Positions 63,510-64,000 of a DNA stretch of 64,000 bases are shown here, piece by piece. Position numbers and translations under genes: made by a program. Below the pieces are notes generated by a model that worked only from the letters and a program-made list of their open reading frames with translations, was not told the DNA's origin and did not search any database. Every line of letters begins with the position of its first letter. Position 1 is the stretch's first letter. This stretch comes from Janthinobacterium sp. PAMC25594 (GTDB lineage Bacteria > Pseudomonadota > Gammaproteobacteria > Burkholderiales > Burkholderiaceae_D), in NCBI RefSeq assembly GCF_019443505.1, contig NZ_CP080377.1, forward strand, positions 1,860,001 through 1,924,000, read 5' to 3'.

Positions 63510-64000
63510 ATGATGCTCAACCAGGCCACACCCTTCCGGTCCCCGCAAGGCAAATTCAGGCAATGCGGCTCCGCCATCGTCGAGTTCGCCATCATCGCAC
63601 CGGTCTTCCTGCTGTTCATGATAGGCATCATCGAACTGAGCATGGCATATTTCGCCAATCTCACCATGCAGCATGCGGTGCGTGAGGGGGCGCGCTATGC
63701 CGTGACGGGCAACAGCGATCTCGATCCCGCCAGCAGCAACCAGCAGCGCTACCAGGCCGTCATTCAAAAAATGAAAGCCAGTTCGATGGGCATCTACGAC
63801 AAGGTCAATCCCGTCATCACGGTGAACGGCGTCAGCGGCACCAGTGCCGGCATGTTCGGCAACGCGGGCGATATCGTCGTCATCTCCGTCGCATACAACT
63901 GGACATTCGCCACGCCGATGATGGCCGCCTTCTACAAGGACGGCAAGGCGCCCTACGTGGTGGCCGCCACCATGCGCAATGAAAGTTTTGGCGGCCTATG
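63510..64000 (+). CDS. tadE: TadE-family prepilin-like protein, 3' end beyond the window
   Basis: The frame is open from ATG 63510 (or 63513; upstream in-frame ATG at 63450) to the window end, 163 codons so far. After a basic leader ending in RQCG, the sequence SAIVEFAIIAPVFLLFMIGIIELSMAYFANLTM is a typical TadE/TadF pseudopilin helix with Glu at +5 and a Gly cleavage site. A periplasmic domain follows (REGARYAVTGNSDLDPASSN, later NAGDIVVISVAYNW). TadE is a pseudopilin processed by TadV. It is divergent from the kinase gene and probably begins a second Tad-related transcript (tadE-tadF-tadG) outside the window. Confidence 0.93.
   Translation, partial: MMLNQATPFRSPQGKFRQCGSAIVEFAIIAPVFLLFMIGIIELSMAYFANLTMQHAVREGARYAVTGNSDLDPASSNQQRYQAVIQKMKASSMGIYDKVNPVITVNGVSGTSAGMFGNAGDIVVISVAYNWTFATPMMAAFYKDGKAPYVVAATMRNESFGGL

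Overview
This is a GC-rich betaproteobacterial chromosome segment. The gene content points to Oxalobacteraceae, most likely Janthinobacterium or a near relative: a hemC-hemD-hemX-hemY cluster, an 850-residue RpoD with a long Ala/Lys-rich N-terminus, membrane glucose dehydrogenase, several polyhydroxyalkanoate (PHA) granule proteins, and a Tad locus with an extra AAA ATPase. The genus is inferred from gene content and codon style; no database search was run.

Layout. 1-2250 is a compositionally different, AT-richer remnant of an accessory island. It holds a small XRE regulator behind four 15-bp iterons and a decayed UvrD-type helicase. It ends inside a chromosomal FemAB/GNAT-like gene that has lost its first 80 or so codons. 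3.1-17.3 kb is core metabolism: ppa, PQQ glucose dehydrogenase (gcd), the heme-precursor operon hemCDXY, PEP carboxylase (ppc), an orphan two-PAS histidine kinase and a HAF-repeat surface protein. 17.3-22.4 kb has rpoD, then a ProQ-like RNA chaperone, a DEDD 3'-5' exonuclease and a SUKH/SMI1 protein, then a DUF4870 membrane protein. 22.5-31.7 kb is mixed: a MocR regulator, a di-heme and tri-heme cytochrome c pair, an RlmI-like protein that stops where its methyltransferase domain should begin, a DUF2807 protein, an aldolase/DHDPS pair with a divergent XRE-cupin regulator, yaeQ and purU. 32-36.5 kb has two phasin-type proteins, a KGG stress protein, a YgjP-type metalloprotease, a LOG-family hydrolase and a TetR regulator. 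36.6-40.2 kb is one 1212-residue REC-REC-GAF-PAS-GGDEF-EAL-REC protein. 40.5-47.7 kb is a hydrolase/GMC oxidoreductase/Tat-protein operon, an MFS exporter, a LysR regulator coupled to trmJ, and suhB.

47.8-64 kb is a Tad (tight adherence, Flp pilus) locus. Read leftward from 63.2 kb it runs: NarL-type histidine kinase, response regulator, a 48-residue Flp-like prepilin found by reading the sequence directly, flp, an intrinsic terminator, tadV, an AAA ATPase, rcpC/cpaB, the secretin rcpA, a small lipoprotein, tadZ, tadA, tadB, tadC, tadD, and a 746-residue Ig-repeat lipoprotein. A tadE gene diverges at 63.5 kb and is cut by the window end. The regulators, three prepilin substrates, processing peptidase, inner-membrane motor, outer-membrane pore and a candidate surface adhesin lie together and probably form one adhesion system.

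The best candidates for something new are the second Flp-like prepilin (60485-60631), the AAA ATPase built into the Tad operon, the Ig-repeat lipoprotein at its end, and the repeat elements flanking the two-component genes. No rRNA, tRNA, CRISPR array, insertion sequence or replication origin was seen.
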